Below, in pieces: positions 33,955-45,831 of a DNA stretch of 64,000 nucleotides (position 1 is its first letter; the number at the start of each line of letters is the position of its first letter). The translations under genes were made by a program, and so were the position numbers. Below the pieces are notes generated by a model, which had not been told where the DNA came from, made no database searches, and saw only the letters and a program-made list of their open reading frames with translations. Origin of the DNA: Isoetes taiwanensis. Lineage: Eukaryota > Streptophyta > Lycopodiopsida > Isoetales > Isoetaceae. Location: contig JAJEKV010000049.1 of NCBI GenBank assembly GCA_021234155.1, positions 3,685,487 through 3,749,486 on the forward strand. The letters run 5' to 3'.

Positions 33955-34440
33955 GTAGTCGCTTGTTCAAGGACGCGGGTCGGCTCCACCTAGAGTGGAG
34001 AGGACCATGTGTACCCGGGTTTGAAGTCCACTTCCACTATGATCAAATTTTATTTTCCTAGGTTAAGGAGTGGCTTGTTCAAGGGCACGGTCGGCTCCAC
34101 CTAGAGTGGAGAGGATCACTTACCCGGGTTCAAGTCGACTTCGACTTGTTATTTGTTAGGTTTAAAATAAAATTGTAGTGGCTTGTTCAAGGGCACGGTC
34201 GGCTCCACCTTGCGTGGAGAGGACCAGATGTCCGGGTCCAAGTTCACTTTTCTTCTCATTCTTAGGTAGAGGTGGCTACGGTGGTCGGCTCCACCGCGAG
34301 TGGAGAGGACCAGGTGTTCGGGCCTTAGTTCACGTTCATTGTCAGTTTTAGCTAGAGGTAGCTAGGGCAAAGACATGGTCGGCTCCACCATGAGTGGAGG
34401 GGACCAGATGTTCGGGCCCTAGTCCCACATTTCTTATTAT
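33955..34440 (+). repeat. Minisatellite of about 85-111 bp units with GGCTCCACC...GTGGAG dyad
   Basis: GTCGGCTCCACC begins at 33979, 34090, 34199, 34284 and 34378. Each unit carries CTCCAC-N-GTGGAGAGGAC, a small hairpin, followed by GTTCGGG/CCCGGGT-like text. It lies upstream of, or within an intron of, the transposase-like gene. Confidence 0.85.
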
Positions 34441-34519
34441 TTTTGTTAGGTACATGACCTAGTCATAGTCTTGTTTTTATTATTTTAATATTGCGTTGAT
34501 CTATCGATTTATGTCAAAG

Positions 34520-35221
34520 GCAAAGAGTGGTCAAGGAACTGAAGATGACTTGCGAAAAAGTTGGAGGCGATTGGTCAAAAGTCCCTAAACCACTTAATCT
34601 CCACAAGGAAGATATCAAGGTATTTCTTATTTTTTTTGCCATTCGTTCACTTTAACTTGTGATAATGTTGTGTGCCTTGCAATCAGATTGCATTCGAACG
34701 TGCAAAGGATCCAGAACAGAAACATAGAGCTCGGACCGACAAAGCAACTAAAAGTGAACGAAAGCCGTCTCATTTGGGCTCCAGCGGTCGGAAAGGGTTT
34801 CACCATAGATTCGTAAGAGCTATATTAGTTCACATTAATTTTAATAAGAACTTTAAATGTCATTAGCTAATACTCGTTATATTGTCATAGACCTGGCTAT
34901 ACGGGTTTTCCCCTAGCAAGCAGCACGTAAAAATAGCCACGGAACGTGGAGCTGTTTATCTGTATCAACAGTTATACGAAGAGGGAACTGTCCCACATCA
35001 CGGGAATGCGGGGGTGCGTTGTAGAAAATTATTATAATTCTATGAACTACATTAATGCCATATTCTTTTGGTTTTTATAGGAAGCAGTGGCGGAGATGAA
35101 TCAAGCCCTAGACGAGGACATGGGGCGCGGGGTCGGCGAGGGATCTGCAAACTATGGTGGAGGGCCATCCAATCGCAACCCCGAATCGGATGACTACTCC
35201 ACTGAATCTGACATAGATTAG
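34520..35221 (+). CDS. CACTA-2 transposase-related gene (Ptta/En-Spm, Transposase_24-like), last four exons
   Basis: Four in-phase exons with good splice sites: about 34520-34619 (KELKMTCEKVGGDWSKVP, HKEDIK|GTATTT), 34687-34812 (AG|IAFERAKDPEQKHRARTDKA, KPSHLGSSGRKGFHHRF|GTAAGAG), 34891-35013 (AG|TWLYGFSP, KIATERGAVYLYQQLYEEG|GTGCG) and 35081-35221 (AG|EAVAEMNQALDEDMGRG, DYSTESDID, stop). All introns are phase 0. A charged segment, then basic residues with 'H-x-GS-x-G' before a tail, recalls the plant Ptta/En/Spm family where KxPHxxGSKSF is typical. This accessory protein of CACTA elements is thought to bind the element. The start exon was not found. The clean splicing frame suggests it is or was recently functional. 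Confidence 0.6.
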
Positions 35222-35826
35222 CTCTAGGCTAAAAGGGTGGATACTCCCCTTAACGAGTCTTTTGTGATTATTTAAAAATATAAATACAATTCACTTTTGT
35301 GATTATTTAAAAATATAAATATAAAAATACTTTTGTGATTACTTTAAAATATAAATATAAAAATATAAATGCCATTTTGCTCCTTGTACACCATATTGTA
35401 ATAATTATCTAAGCCAAACATTTTTTTATTTTTTTTTTATTTTTTTTTTCATAAACGTCGCATGCGACGTATCCACGTGGCTTTTTTATTGCCACGTGGC
35501 TTTTCGAATTACACGTGGATTTTCATAATTTTTTTGCGGACGCCGCATGCGGCGTATACACGTGATTTTTTTACGGACACCGGGGATTTTTTTGATATTC
35601 CACGTGTATATTCCACGTGTATATTCCACGTGTCACGTCTCATGCGACGTCTGAGTCACGCCTCGTGTCGCGTCTGGCGCGGCGTGGCGCGTCTGCGGCG
35701 TCGACGTCGCGGCGACGACGTCGCATCGCGACGTCTGCGGCGGCGATAAATGCGGCGACGCCGGTGCGGCGACGCCGTCAGACGTCGCTATAGACGTCGC
35801 TAAATGACCTTTTTCTTGTTGTGTTA

Positions 35827-36458
35827 AGGAATGCATTGATAGGAAAGGCACCTTTAGCCCCATATATGCTTTGATAGGAGGAATCTATCCTTCACGCCCC
35901 ATATACGGGAAGGATATCCTCCACGCTGGGCAACTAGAGGTGTAGGCATGAGCGGCATATAGGCATATAGGCGCTGTCTCCACGGCCACGATGGAAGATT
36001 CACCCTCTTCCTATGCCGGGAGATTAGCCATGCATCCATGTAGATAGGTGGGGTGGTCACCATATAACCAAAAATTTATTAATAATTAAAATGGTACTAA
36101 GAGTGTCGACCTGCAGGCCAATAGAGCGCTCCGGAGGGCAAGGAGGTCGAGCTGCGAAGACTTGCAACACAAATTTTGTTGGAATGTGTTGCAAGGAATA
36201 ATTATAGATATAAAATGTTGAAATTTTGTCAAACTTAATGTCGTAATAACTAAACTAGTGAATAACTTGTGATGTTATGAATTGAGAAGTATTCCATAGT
36301 ATAATGGCGTAATAATGTTCTAAAAATATTACTTTAGGGTAATCTTGGTAAATGTGTAAGTATTATATTGTATGCATCACGTTGATTGCAGATTAGGAAG
36401 ACTCCAAGGTGGGGAGACCCACGATGCTGCGGACAGCATCATTTCAAGGTGGGGAGAA
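35827..36458 (+). other. 3' untranslated part of the Ty3 element with polypurine tract
   Basis: No domain seen. A tract CAAGGTGGGGAGAA (about 36445-36458) lies directly before the LTR TGTGACG, the standard plus-strand primer position. Confidence 0.75.
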
Positions 36459-38016
36459 TGTGACGTTCCAGCACAGTATACGGTGCCTCGTCACGCGTAC
36501 ACGCCACTCCGACTGACGCGTACGCCGATGTGTAGCCAGGTGGGTAGCCCTAGGGGGCAACTTGCTAGGTATGTGCATTTATTATTAATGTGCACATTTA
36601 CCAATGTGCACATTAATGTGGGCACACCTTTCCATGTGGGCACATTTTGCCACCTAGCCATTAAAGGCAAGTGGGCCCTTTCCAATTATCCCACATGCTA
36701 AAAGGGGTAATTGGAAACCCTAGCCCTAACCCCATGTCTATTTAGGGTAGGAAAACCCTAACCTTCTATTTTCGTCCATAGGGTTTTAGAGCTCTGTTTT
36801 GGCTGCCCCAGGAGCCAAAACCGCCTCCCAGACTCTGCCCAAGCGAATCGCACCATTAGTTTCCCTTGATTCGATCAGCTCAGCAGGATGGTTGAACTCA
36901 GGTCAGGAGGAGCCACCCAAGGATCAGGTATTTAGTCAATTTAATAGCTTAAACCGTCTTCTAGTCATAGAATCAGTAGGTTTAACCTATTAAATTGCCC
37001 ATAGCAGCTACCTAGATCTCTAGATCCCAAACACTAACTAAAGAACCTAACTCTATGATATAGATTAGATCTAGTTCTTTAGTTCTTCTATGATGTATAT
37101 GGATGATGTATCTCTGTGAACTCCTTGTATTGGGAAGGGGGTAGAGGCCCTAAAGCTTGGTAGTTGATGCTCCTAGAAGTAGCCTCTCTAGCACACTGTA
37201 GATTCGGCCTATGTACAAGAACCACACCTGGTTGTGGGTGAAGGGGCCAGACTGGCTAAGAAGGAGATTCGTGTCCTGACTCTTGAAGCCATCCCTCCGG
37301 TGTGTAAGGCCTCACCAGGGGATCATTGTGACTAGGTCTAATGGCTTACCCGAGGTGTGGGTAAGGCATGGGCTCGACACCAGGAAGTGGTGTTCATGAC
37401 TTTCCGTGGGGTTCGAATAAGGCCGGTGGCCCTCTAGTCACCTTGAGTCGGCATGGAGATCTCTCGGAGGGAGTGATCCCCACCGCCCCATCGGAACCGG
37501 GAGATGCAACCCGGGAATAGCCCCTTTGGCTATGCATCCGGCGGGGCTGATTCCGGTCCCAACACTTTTCACCCTATTCTCGCAAAGTGTGCACGGGGAG
37601 GGGCGGATGGAGTGGACAACCCAATGCCATGTTCTTATGCCGACCAAATCCATTGCCATGAATTTCATGCGCAATGAACTCACGGAGACCCAAGCCGCGG
37701 GTCATCCCTTTGAGTTCGAGCCTTGGGTAGGATCCCTATGTGATGTGCTGATCTTTGTCTATGCAGATATGTGGAGGACCATCCTTCGTGATGGTCATAT
37801 GATGTTGATGTATGTACTACTGACATGTATGTTTGCGCTTCCGCAGCTAGGTAGGCCCTGAGGGAGACAGGTAAAGGACCCTTCATTCTTCCCAATTGGA
37901 ACTCTTCAAGGTTGCAGTGATACGTGGAGGGCCCTATATTAGCATGGAGCTGGTATGGGGGATGAACTCCTGTTTGTATACGGTGAGTGCACCATATATG
38001 AGTAGGGGACGTCACA
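36459..38016 (+). repeat. 3' LTR of the Ty3 element
   Basis: Begins TGTGACGTTCC, ends GGGGACGTCACA (1558 bp) and is collinear with the split 5' LTR. It preserves both empty target sites: a single ACT near 37250 for CACTA-1 and a single CCCATCGG near 37485 for the MITE. Differences from the 5' LTR are scattered substitutions and 1-3 bp indels plus a diverged first 80 bp. Confidence 0.9.
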
Positions 38017-38115
38017 GACAGTACACTATCGTCCATTCGGTGCAATCCGATATGGATAGGATGTGTAGATGTCTACTAGACTTGGCTGTCTAATGGACCA
38101 TAAACAAAAAAAATA

Positions 38116-40340
38116 CTAATATTAAATAGCTAAGGTATTCCAAATTTTTAATACTAATATTGACCAGCTAAGGTAGTTCAAATCCGTTGAGCAAGACTCT
38201 TATGATACATGCACACTTTGTAGGTAGAGATAACTCCCGTATGAATTTAATGGTTCATCATTAACATGACCTTCTTTTGTTGGTGTGCATCATTGTGGGT
38301 GGCCGGGAATTGTTTTTTACAAGGCCAAGAGCAAGACACGGGTACACTGTCTAAGCTAGACTATATAAACTATCCTTTTTATTTGGTTTCTACTGTCCAT
38401 CCACCTTTTAAGTATATCTGATCTCATTTGGACAATAAAGGAGCAGTTTGCCTTGAGCCCAACACGAATAATAAGTCTCTACCTTGCCAACTAAAAGAAT
38501 CTAGGTATTTTTGCTATCTTCAATTGATCCTATTGACCAATGTTGTGAACATTATGCTGAAGAGCTCATTTTGTATGAGGATCCCCACGTGCCACTTACG
38601 TCTGCTATGATGCCTCTTTATTGCGAGTGAAGAGACCATGAGAATCCACGGCATAAGGAACCCACGGCCACGAATCATGAACCTTGGAGCGTGAGTCTCA
38701 TGCAGCACGAATCATGGCAATTATGTCTCATGGAAATCAATCTTCCTAGTTGATCGTGTGCGCGTCTATACCAGTCTATATTTCCTTCATCAAAATGTAC
38801 TCTTCCATGCCATTCTAAATTTCCTTCTCCAAAACGTCTAAGATTTCTTTCTCCAGTACTTTGCTTCCAATCTGTACCTGATGACTTGGTAATTATAATT
38901 CTAGGTTAATTTCATACTCTCTAATGTTCAAAGTTCTCAAGAACAGTGATGCTTTTAGTGGCGAATATTTGCAAAAAACGAATTTTTAGGGATTTTCAAA
39001 AATTTCTTACAAATGTTTAGTAGGTTATGTATCACATTTTTTATTATAATATTCGCCCTGAGTTGATATGAAGTTGTCGTCCAAGAAGAAACTCGCCATG
39101 TAATTGAACCGAGGACAAGAGGGCATTCGCCCCTAATTTTATAGCTTCTTGCGACTAAACATCTAGTATTCGTTCTGATTCATATCAACACTGGATTTTG
39201 ATCATCACAAGATTATCTGCAAGTTATTCCTTGAGATTTGTATGACTTGATAGACTTTTCCTTCTTGCATTTGTAGGTAATCTATTTCATGGGATCCATT
39301 TGGTTTTAGAACGGAATAATGACCTAGAAGTGCTAGATTTCGACCATACCGACTTTATTTTTGTGCCTTGAATTCAAACCCATTTCTTCTTTGAGTAAAG
39401 TTATAAATGTATTTGCTTATTATAAAGCTTCAACAACAAAAATTCGCCAAATAATGATAAGAAGAAATGGATTATTTAACACATTCGCCATTAAAACTAG
39501 TTTTATTCTTCTTTACATTCGCCAACCATTCTATATAAATTGCATTGAAAAAATAAATAAAAGCATCCCGGCTCAAGAATGAGGCTTTATAAGGAATTTC
39601 ACGATGCGATGCTATTTTACTATCAACAATTGTCGCAAGCATCTTCAACCTTTAGTCTTTGAAGCTTACAACAAGTTAATATCTTTAGGCTATGCACATT
39701 CATGGGTTGCAAAATAATTGCAAGCAGAATATCCGTTATCTCTTCTGAATTGCCCAATCTCTCATTTTAAATATCAAGGTTATTGCCACATCTATGTATG
39801 CACTACATTTCTCTTGGATTTAGGCTATGGTTGTTGCTTATCAAATTCTAGTGTTCCATAGCCAGCCACACCGACTGGCTTTAAAATCTCTAGCTTTCTA
39901 TTGCTTATATGATGTTATGAGGTTTACTTTTATCTCTACCTACTTCCAAACGATATTTCGCCCCAAGATTTGGCAAGTGCCAGCGAAGTTACATATTGAA
40001 AGACTCCGCCTAGGGATTACAGACTCACATGGATTTTGGGAGCCCAAGATATGGTTATTTGGCTTGAAAGGACTTAAATTTGATATCATTTAAAATAATG
40101 AACATATTGCAGCAATAGTGATTTTATATCAGAGCTTAAAGAAAAATTGAATGCTAAGCCATTACTGGTGTCCTAGATTATTCATTTGTACTTACAGGTG
40201 GTACAAGGCCAATTGCAATTGAGATGTGAGGTTTGGGATAATAAACTTCCAAGAATACAACCTATGCAATCAAAATTACAACAGAAAATCCCATCTGATT
40301 CATTTTGTTGAGGTCAAATCTTGAAATGAGCATTATAACT
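38116..40340. other. No gene recognised
   Basis: AT-rich. 38170-38250 contains CACTTTGTAGGTAGAGATAA and related text that is an inverted match to 12305-12370, just 5' of SINE copy B, so both are probably part of another repeat. Open frames are short and show no known motif. Confidence 0.4.
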
Positions 40341-40344
40341 GTTT

Positions 40345-40860
40345 TTCTCTTTTCCCCCTTTTTTTTTGAAGGATGTCAAAGTTTATTGAAAGTCCAAGAC
40401 AAAAGACAGATATAATTGCACAGATGGGATTAAAATCTCAGAGAGTAATCATAATCCACTAAGTAGGACCACTAGCCTATGCATAAGACAACACACTCAA
40501 ATAAATCTTGAAGATCAACTGTCGCATGGTAGGAGCAAGCGAAGAGCAATGGTAGGCCTTAGCAATTCTATCTTGAGCGTCTTGAAGTTCAGCTACAACA
40601 GGAATATCCAAGCCCTTACTACGCCTCCAAATAGACCACAACCACCATCCTGACGCTAAGTGAAGGGATTGGCTTCACAGCTTATTCCAAGTAGCCTGAT
40701 AAATAGTCAAGAGCACTTGTTGACTTGTCAATGTCACATTAAAAAGAGAAAGCATCAAGACTAAACCAACTGGAGGTGATCACACAAAAAGAAATAATGC
40801 TCAATAGTCTCATCCATTTACTTGCATTTAATGCTGATGCTCGAGGATCGAGGATCGAAT
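40345..40860 (-). mobile_element. 3' end of a LINE (decayed)
   Basis: Minus strand: a poly(A) run (T run at 40363-40371), and upstream a decayed C-terminus resembling the zf-RVT region of plant LINEs (MDETIEHYFFLCDH) followed by a Trp-rich tail (WWLWSIWRRS). Frames are broken by stops. Only the 3' end is present. Confidence 0.55.
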
Positions 40861-41189
40861 ATGTGGACAAGCACATTGACATGACATTGCTGGTTTCGTA
40901 GTTTTTCTTGAGACTTTGACACCAAACACATACTTGGCAGATGATTTACAACGGAAAACATGTGCCGATTTCCACCTTCCCTCGACATGTCGTTGCAGCA
41001 CGTGTATGTAAGATTATTAAAAAGTCTGAGAGAACCTCCACTGTTATTTGCAAGTGTGGCTGTTGGGGGTCATAATGAAGGCCTTTGCATCTCTTGGTGG
41101 GTAGTAAGACATGCATCTTGAACGCTACATTACACAATTTGGAAGTGCTAAAGGAAAGAAGTTGGCTAGAGTTTGTTTAATCTAATAGT
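40861..41189. other. No gene recognised
   Basis: May include the decayed 5' part of the endonuclease region of the following LINE; nothing definite seen. Confidence 0.3.
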
Positions 41190-43075
41190 TGTAGCACTGG
41201 ATCATTTCTATCTGAGGAAGAGAACCCATTATGGCTAGTAGAACAATCAGATTTACAAGCTAGTTGGCCTCGCAAGACAGCAGATACGGTTATTAATAAG
41301 ATGGGCAAGCATATAATTGCATTATGTGAGGCATTTAATTTCATTATGTACAATGGGATTACTAGATTTCCCAACTCTAGTGGATTCACGTACTACCAAT
41401 CAAATGGTAGCAGCACAATCGATTACCTTATTGGTGATCCAAATGCATTACATCTAGTGACGAATTTGTCCATGTTAGATAGGAATATCGATTCTGATCA
41501 TACTCCTTATGTATTTACATTGGATGTAAAAGCTAACAGAAAAGTGCCAGCGGCAGTACCACCACCAAGGCTGAAGCTATGTTATAGACGTGCAACTGAT
41601 TATGAAAAAGCCTTAGATGCCAAGTTGATGGAGTTACAGTGGCAAGGGTCACTAGAAGACAGAAGCAAAACTCTTATGAATCTCACTTTTTGCAAAGAAG
41701 ATCCATATTTGGGCTTACCAAGCCAAAAGAGGCGAGAAATGGGCAAATAGTAAGTGGTTTGACCTGGATTGCAGATCAGCAAAAGAGACATGGAAACAAT
41801 CCAAGGATCCTGATAACTTTGTTCATTATAAAAAGCTTATCAAGCGAAAAAAACGAGCTTGGATGAGAAAACATACGGAAATGCTTATGCATGAAATGGA
41901 GATAGATCCAAAAAGGTTTTTTAACCGGTCTAAAAAGCAAAACTTGATGGGTGATATTTCTAGAAAGGAATTGTTGGCATGGGTACAAGATTTATATAAT
42001 ACGCCACATATGGACCAGATGGTTTGTGAGGGAGATGCCACTCCAATTTTTACAGGACATAATGTACAAGAAGCCTTGAAGGCTATGGGCAATGGCCGGG
42101 CTAGTGACTCTAATGGTATGTCAGCTGAATTGTTAAAATGGGGAGGTGCGTCACTTCATGCCCTCTTAGCTGAAATCTGTAATGAAGCTCTTTTAACAGG
42201 ACATTTTCCACAAGATTGGTGCTTGAATAGAGTTATCCCGATATATAAATCTGGAGACAGAGATGAAATTAAAAACTACCGCACAATTCTTGTGGGTAGT
42301 ATATTTGCTAAACTATTTGCCGCAATGGTTGAAAAAAAGCTTACAGATTGGGCGGACTCTCATGCTGGGCGAGCAATTGGGCAAGCAGGTTTTAGAGAAG
42401 CATACTCTACTCTTGATCATCTGGCTACTTTGAGAGTGTTAATGAGGGCTAAAGGGATCAAATAATAAGAGATATATTGCCTTTATAGATCTAGCGAAAG
42501 CATTTGACAAGGTAAAAAGAAAAGATCCGGCCTCGTGTTAGAACTGTTGCAGTGTACCATTGAAAATTAGGCAAGCGGTTGCTTGTCTTTATAACAAAAG
42601 TCCCGCTTTTGAGCTCTCTTTTCCTTTTACAGGACCTGAATGCATTGATAATACCATTGGGGTTAAACAGGGATGTCCTTGTTCGCCAACGCTTTTTGGG
42701 TTATTCATAGATGATTTGGAGGGATGGTTGGCGAGACTTGGTGGAGTTGGAGCAAAACTAGGTAAGTATATTGTGCAATTATTACTTTTTGCGGATGACA
42801 TAGTTTTGATTTTCAAAACTGCCAATGGGCTTCAACAACACTTGGATGTGCTACAGGAGTTTTGTGAGCATAATAGTATGCAAATTAATGCAGCTAAATC
42901 CAAGGTAATGATTGTTGGTGGCCGTGACTCAACCATTTTTACAGTCGGAGGAATTCCTTTGGAACAGGTAAAAGAATATAAGTATCTTGGCATAGATGTT
43001 ACAAATGACTATAGGTGGACTGTAGCAGCCCGGAAGAGAGCCCTGGGGGGCTTAGGGCCTATTATAATATGATGC
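41190..43075 (+). mobile_element. LINE (non-LTR retrotransposon) fragment: endonuclease C-terminus and reverse transcriptase
   Basis: LINEs copy their RNA by target-primed reverse transcription. An endonuclease (EEP) C-terminal part is seen at 41190-41520: NKMGKHIIALCEAFNFIMYN, SGFTYYQ, STIDYLIGDP, IDSDHTPYVF. RT follows: PQDWCLNRVIPIYKSGD, IKNYRTILVGSIFAKLF, GFREAYSTLDHLATL, YIAFIDLAKAFDKVKRKDP, GVKQGCPCSPTLFGLFIDDL and the catalytic box FADDIVLI, then NAAKSKVMIVGG and YKYLGIDVT. The frame shifts near 41760, 42465 and 42560, and the 5' part and zf-RVT end are missing. FADD instead of YADD, and the 'SPTLFGL' wording, match the second LINE of this window, so they belong to one clade. Confidence 0.92.
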
Positions 43076-43231
43076 ATCTCCCAATGGCCAATTTATTATT
43101 CCCAGAATATACGCCCACAGACCACAAAAACAAGGGCTTGCTCTTAGTAGGGCAACCAAACCAAGTCTTAAGAAGTCAAGTATAATTTGTGGGAATGGCG
43201 AACTTTCGATGTTCATTTCTTTTCTACATTA

Positions 43232-43260
43232 CTAGTAACGGTGCCCAGCGTTGCTGGGCA
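43232..43260 (-). mobile_element. Helitron 3' terminus (minus strand)
   Basis: Read on the minus strand: TGCCCAGC-AAC-GCTGGGCA, a perfect 8-bp hairpin (43242-43260), then about 6 bases, then CTAG followed by T. Helitrons end in a short GC hairpin 5-12 bp before CTRR and insert between A and T. The 5' end (TC...) would lie at a higher coordinate. I could not locate it, so the extent is unknown. It may enclose some of the gene fragments to the right. Confidence 0.6.
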
Positions 43261-44140
43261 TAAGTTGTGGACCTGTAAATGTTAAGGCAACAGTGATATT
43301 GAGGTCTTGGCTCACCACTCATGCATTATCCTTTAATTCAGTGTCTAGCTTGCTTTCCAATTCATCACTCTCTCAGAAGCTTCCACATTTGTGTCCTTGG
43401 GCCTAGAACAGCTTGATGCATTGGCAAGACTTCTTAATGTCTTCTATGTTTGTTAGTCGAAGTATTAGAGGTCAGCGCAAATGCATGTGCATCAGAGGTG
43501 CCCTTGGATTGAGTCTAGACTTTTTTTGATGAATTTCCATTGTTTTCTTCCTAAAAGCCCTTCCACTTCTTTAATTTGTTCCCCTTTTTTTTTCGCTTAT
43601 CTCTTGCATTTTCTCATGTTGTTAGATGGTGTTCTCCTCGCATCAACTCATGGTCGTAGGTTGATGTTTTGATTAGAAGGGAAAAAGGGCATAAATTTGG
43701 GCCGTTGACAAAGAGACATGAATTTGGATCCTTCTATCACTATAGCGACAATATAGCAACCAGAATGTTGATATTGTCTTATACAATATGCTCTTTACTC
43801 CAGAAGATATGGTCATGGAAGGTGTCATGGAAGTTTTTCTTGGACGACCCTTTAAGGCTAGATGCTTTTCATTTTTCAATGAGACAATTTTTTTATGAGG
43901 CAATGAGACAATTTTTTGGGAAGTTGTTAATTATTCTGGTAGTTGCCTTCACAATAATTTTAGTTGCTATTATGCCATACTTTTTTAGTTGTTATGCCCA
44001 TGGGATTTGAACCCTTGCTAATGTATTAATTTTTCACATTACTATAGAAAGCCAAGCTCAGTACAAAGTTGGGATGGTGGTTTTTCCTTGGCCTGTTTTT
44101 TCCTTATCATTGTTGTTTTTAGAGGCACACAAAAAGGTAA
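43261..44140. other. No gene recognised
   Basis: Open frames of 60-110 codons on both strands without recognisable motifs. Confidence 0.35.
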
Positions 44141-44144
44141 CGTG

Positions 44145-44350
44145 GCAGTTAGAACTTTAGCCCTACATACAAACGTTTGTGCATATTTATCTCAATGGTT
44201 CAACATGTTCTTGGTTAGAACTTTGGCCCTACATACAAACGTTTCTGCACATTTATTTCAATGGTTCAACATATATTCTTTATATTTTCAACATGTAACA
44301 TTTGTTAGAACTTTTGTCTAACATACAAATGTTTGTGCACATTTGGTTCA
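44145..44350 (+). repeat. Three tandem copies of a 67-90 bp unit
   Basis: GTTAGAACTTTNGYCC...ACATACAAACGTTTGTGCA occurs near 44147, 44214 and 44304. AAACGTTTG inside each is a palindrome. A second small duplication (CATGTTCATCTTAAGAGTCC) lies at 44465 and 44550. Confidence 0.75.
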
Positions 44351-44599
44351 TACCATCGCTAAAAGCAGGTTATTACATTGTTAGCAGCCTATTACATTGA
44401 TTTTGTGTGGTTACATTGTAATGTTATGTTGCATATATACATTCAATTTAATTTAGATGGTCATGTTCATCTTAAGAGTCCAATTACTTGTTCTAGTTGT
44501 TTCATTAAAAAAAAGAAATGTTGGGAAATGCAATTTAATTTACATGGCCATGTTCATCTTAAGAGTCCACATTCTGTGTGTTGGTTGTGCTTCCCAATG

Positions 44600-45830
44600 A
44601 ATAGGAAACTTTGTCTAAGTCAGTAAAATTGTGTGAAGGCCAAAGATGTGTCCACATGGGAAGCAAGCTCCATATAGAAATTTCTCATTTCAAAGTCAGC
44701 AGATTTAGCAGAGTGTTAGACCAATGAAAATAATGTCTCAATCAAAAAGACCTCCTGTTCCAAGATCACAGTCTTAATGGAGTTCACGCTTTCTCTGTTC
44801 TTCTAAAGGATCCCAGACTTTTCATCAGCCTTTCAAGCGCCACACAAAGCACAATACAAACAGAGAAGGTTTGCATAAAGTTCCTTCATTTTTGGTAAAG
44901 GAACCTTTTGGAACCGATTGTGCTGCAGAGCTTCTTTTCCGCTGCACCCACGCTTTTTCTAAGCTGCTTCTAAGTCTAAACACATAGTAAATCCTGTTAT
45001 TAGGTTCATTGAATTCTACTGCAAGAAATACAAACGAATAAAGAAAAGGTCGTGCAAATATATTGAGGTTTCACCTGCATTTCCTTAAGCTCTGCCTGTC
45101 TACAAAGGTAAAAGACCTCTGCAACTGACACATTCACCTATATAATAGAAACTTCTAAGAAATTCAAAATTGAAACTTATATCCCTCCCACAGACACAAT
45201 TTTATCTTTGAAGCTACCTTTGAGAGCTGATTTTTGGCTTCTTAGAAAGAACTCTCACTGTAGTAGCGACTCCTTAAGCAAATCCAGAATATTCTATGCC
45301 ATGTTTTAGCAAATGGCGTGGAATTGAACCCCGCTCTAAGCACCACTCTGACTTTAAGAAGAGTCAGAGAAGAAAGCAAATCGTTAGAACGAATCTAAAG
45401 TAGAATAAAGGCTAAAGAAGAAGAACGACGTGAGTAGGAAAAAGGAAAAATAACATGGACCTACCCTCGTTCTTTGTGGGGATTATGTTAAAACAAAGCG
45501 ATTCGATTAAAGTGTCTCAAACACAAACCGCATAACTGACTATAATAGAACATACTATGAAGAAGAATACCTGAGCACATGCAAAAGCCACTCTCCGAGC
45601 AAAAGCCTAGTCTGTATACACAACAATCTTACCTTCAAAAAGACCACCACACAGCATAATCCATCGTAAAACCACCAGACTGTTTGGCCGTTTGCCCATT
45701 CAATGAAACATTGCTTCCCCCGGCATCTCCAGAAGGACAACTTCCAAGCTATAGACATCCAGTATTCTTTTATCTAGCCGCTTTTTGTATATCCCGCGCC
45801 AAGTAGCCGCTGAGATGATGGCAAATAAAA
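44600..45830. other. No gene recognised
   Basis: Mixed AT-rich sequence, no long open frame with known motifs. Confidence 0.35.
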
Positions 45831-45831
45831 T

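Larger units (their letters stand above)
27352..35823. mobile_element. CACTA-2: CMC/En-Spm type DNA transposon, 8472 bp, CACAA ends
   Basis: Starts CACAACAAGA and ends TCTTGTTGTG. The terminal inverted repeats match over 30 bp with 2 mismatches and include GGTCATTTAGCGACGT. TTA is duplicated on both sides. Subterminal zones (27370-27720, 35455-35800) are packed with GACGTCGCATGCGACGT-type palindromes. It carries the same kind of 1.1-kb array as CACTA-1 but in the opposite orientation, a CT-rich tract, a minisatellite and exons of a transposase-related gene. Termini and subterminal motifs differ from CACTA-1, so these are two related families. Confidence 0.92.
12893..38016 (+). mobile_element. 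Ty3/gypsy chromovirus-type element carrying a histone H3-like gene, with three nested transposons
   Basis: LTR pair: 12893-22803 and 36459-38016, ends TGTGACGT/ACGTCACA in the 3' copy. The flanks show an imperfect 5-bp duplication (GACAA/GACAG), and joining them rebuilds SINE copy B. PBS at 22805-22816; polypurine tract CAAGGTGGGGAGAA just before 36459. Internal order: hairpin pair, TATA, histone H3-like gene, hairpin pair, TATA, unknown gene, integrase with chromodomain, 3' untranslated part. Gag of recognisable type, protease, RT and RNase H are missing, so it depended on helper proteins. Without guests (CACTA-1 13716-21428, MITE 21676-22273, CACTA-2 27352-35823, plus duplicated target bases) it is about 8.3-9 kb. 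The LTRs are very similar but not identical, so insertion is fairly recent, and the nested DNA transposons are younger still. Confidence 0.88.
12365..38115 (+). repeat. tRNA-derived SINE, copy B, interrupted twice
   Basis: Parts: 12365-12511 (A-box-like GTGGCGAGTTAGTATAG, B-box GGTTCAAACCTT at 12425-12436, with the B-box block repeated at 12467-12511), 12817-12892, and 38017-38115 (CCATTCGGTGCAATCCGATA through TCTACTAGACTTGGCTG to AAACAAAAAAAATAC). Placed end to end they match copy A in order. The interruptions are the 295-bp retroinsert at 12512-12806 and the whole 25-kb Ty3 element. Confidence 0.7.
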
